The translations under genes were made by a program, and so were the position numbers. A DNA stretch of 64,000 bases from Neurospora tetrasperma FGSC 2508 (taxonomy: Eukaryota > Ascomycota > Sordariomycetes > Sordariales > Sordariaceae): NCBI RefSeq assembly GCF_000213175.1, contig NW_009799100.1, positions 5,285,220 to 5,349,219 on the forward strand. The letters run 5' to 3'. How positions within the stretch are numbered: position 1 is the stretch's first letter; each line of letters starts with the position of its first letter. Positions 63,156 through 64,000 of the stretch are shown one piece after another. The notes under the pieces were generated by a model. It searched no databases and had not been told where the DNA came from. It saw only the letters and a program-made list of their open reading frames with translations.

Positions 63156-63976
63156 GTGGAGTTAGAAGAATGATGGGGTTTCACGGAGTCTTCGGATCAT
63201 GGAAGGCTTCAAGAGACAGGGAAAACAAAATTGCATGGGAAGCCGTGGTTCTAGCCGTAGATAGCGCGCAATGACCACGGTGTAGTACAGTAAAGAGAGA
63301 AGCAAGACACGTGCACCTCCGTTTCTTTCGCTGTACATACACTTCCCGACTTCGGTCTTCACGGCGTTTTGGGGAGATTTGGGATTTTGGTCTGCATGGA
63401 AAATAGTCTGCTTTTTGCACGCGTATGAAGACAACATGGTATGGGTTGAAAAGGCGGACACTTTAGGGTTTACAGGTGAAAGGAGATACCAACAGATTAG
63501 ATTGCGACTTTGTGTGGGCTGGCTAGTCTTGTGGCAATAGCATCATACATTCGTTATGCAAGACATTTGACCATATTCATACCACATGAGAATGGTTGGT
63601 TCGCATGATGAGATACTCATTTACATGATCCATTTCCGCTGAACCCGATCAAAACTCCATACGACAAGGTTGAGAATCCACACGATCGCTTACCGTGGTG
63701 GAACCAGGGAGTTCGATTACGCCCGTTGACATGAGCGGAGCAGCTAACATTGTCGTGTGGATGAAGCCAAACTACAGGGCGGGATGCTCGGTCATTACAA
63801 GAATCATGAAACGTATCAAAGGATTTCTTTAAAACTCGTTGGTTGATAATTACCCGGCACCAGTCTTTCTTAGTGTAGTCCTATTTTTATTATTTAGTCT
63901 TCAACCGCCGAGAGGTTAACCTAAGGGAAGAAAGAGTGAGGCTATCTATTCCACCACTCACTTAATATTGGTTGAA
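63156..63976. terminator. OLE1 3' flank
   Basis: Contains the OLE1 3' untranslated region and ordinary intergenic DNA. A consensus polyadenylation hexamer is not obvious, as is usual in fungi. No further gene begins before the window ends. Confidence 0.4.
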
Positions 63977-64000
63977 GGGGGGGGGGGGGGGGGGGGGGGG
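63977..64000 (+). repeat. Terminal poly-G run
   Basis: The last 24 bases are all G and run to the window edge, so its full length is unknown. Confidence 0.95.

Noticed and set aside
62353-63165. 270-codon Ser-rich plus-strand frame
   Set aside because: Out-of-frame shadow of OLE1, whose histidine boxes and cytochrome b5 domain fix the true frame.

Overview
The window looks like nuclear DNA of a filamentous ascomycete, most likely Neurospora or a close Sordariales relative. Genes are GC-moderate with short introns (54-108 bp, GTRNGT...CTAAC...YAG), intergenic DNA is rich in microsatellites such as (GTAG)n/(CTAC)n, and one AT-rich block bears the signature of repeat-induced point mutation (RIP). 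The genus is an inference from style; family assignments come from reading the translations.

Left arm (1-13.5 kb): two minus-strand RNA-related genes, the nonsense-mediated decay factor UPF2/NMD2 (2293-5950) and a 978-residue multi-KH protein (8003-11310), separated by long gene-free stretches.

Central AT-rich island (about 13.5-32.9 kb): no intact gene. It holds two full-length RIP-mutated LTR retrotransposons. The first, on +, is 14737-22154, with 481-bp LTRs and target duplication AAAAT; it is a Ty3/gypsy chromovirus ending in a chromodomain. The second, on -, is 22581-30750, with 339-bp LTRs and target duplication TTATA; it has a gypsy-type integrase plus an unexplained 740-codon extra frame. 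A pogo/Tigger-like transposase relic lies at about 31.3-32.2 kb. The 634-bp N gap inside the second element looks false, because the sequence on its two sides is the same about 490 bp. The island is bracketed by a 47-bp perfect inverted repeat that has escaped mutation.

Right arm (33-64 kb): a large disordered protein (35172-38111, -); a HAD pyrimidine 5'-nucleotidase (39114-40072, +); Mediator subunit Med21 (40450-40962, -); an Rrg7-like mitochondrial PD-(D/E)XK protein (41502-42389, +); a small charged protein ending in Trp-Glu-Asp (42436-42960, -); mitochondrial Lon protease (44014-47410, +); a divergent protein kinase-like protein (53115-56491, +); a broken spliced gene relic (57858-58212, +); and the delta-9 fatty acid desaturase OLE1 (61583-63155, +). 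The 39-47 kb block is compact, with alternating divergent and convergent pairs, whereas 47.4-53.1 kb and 58.2-61.5 kb are long gene-poor spacers. The genes are housekeeping functions with no visible pathway linkage. No rRNA or tRNA genes and no CRISPR arrays were seen.
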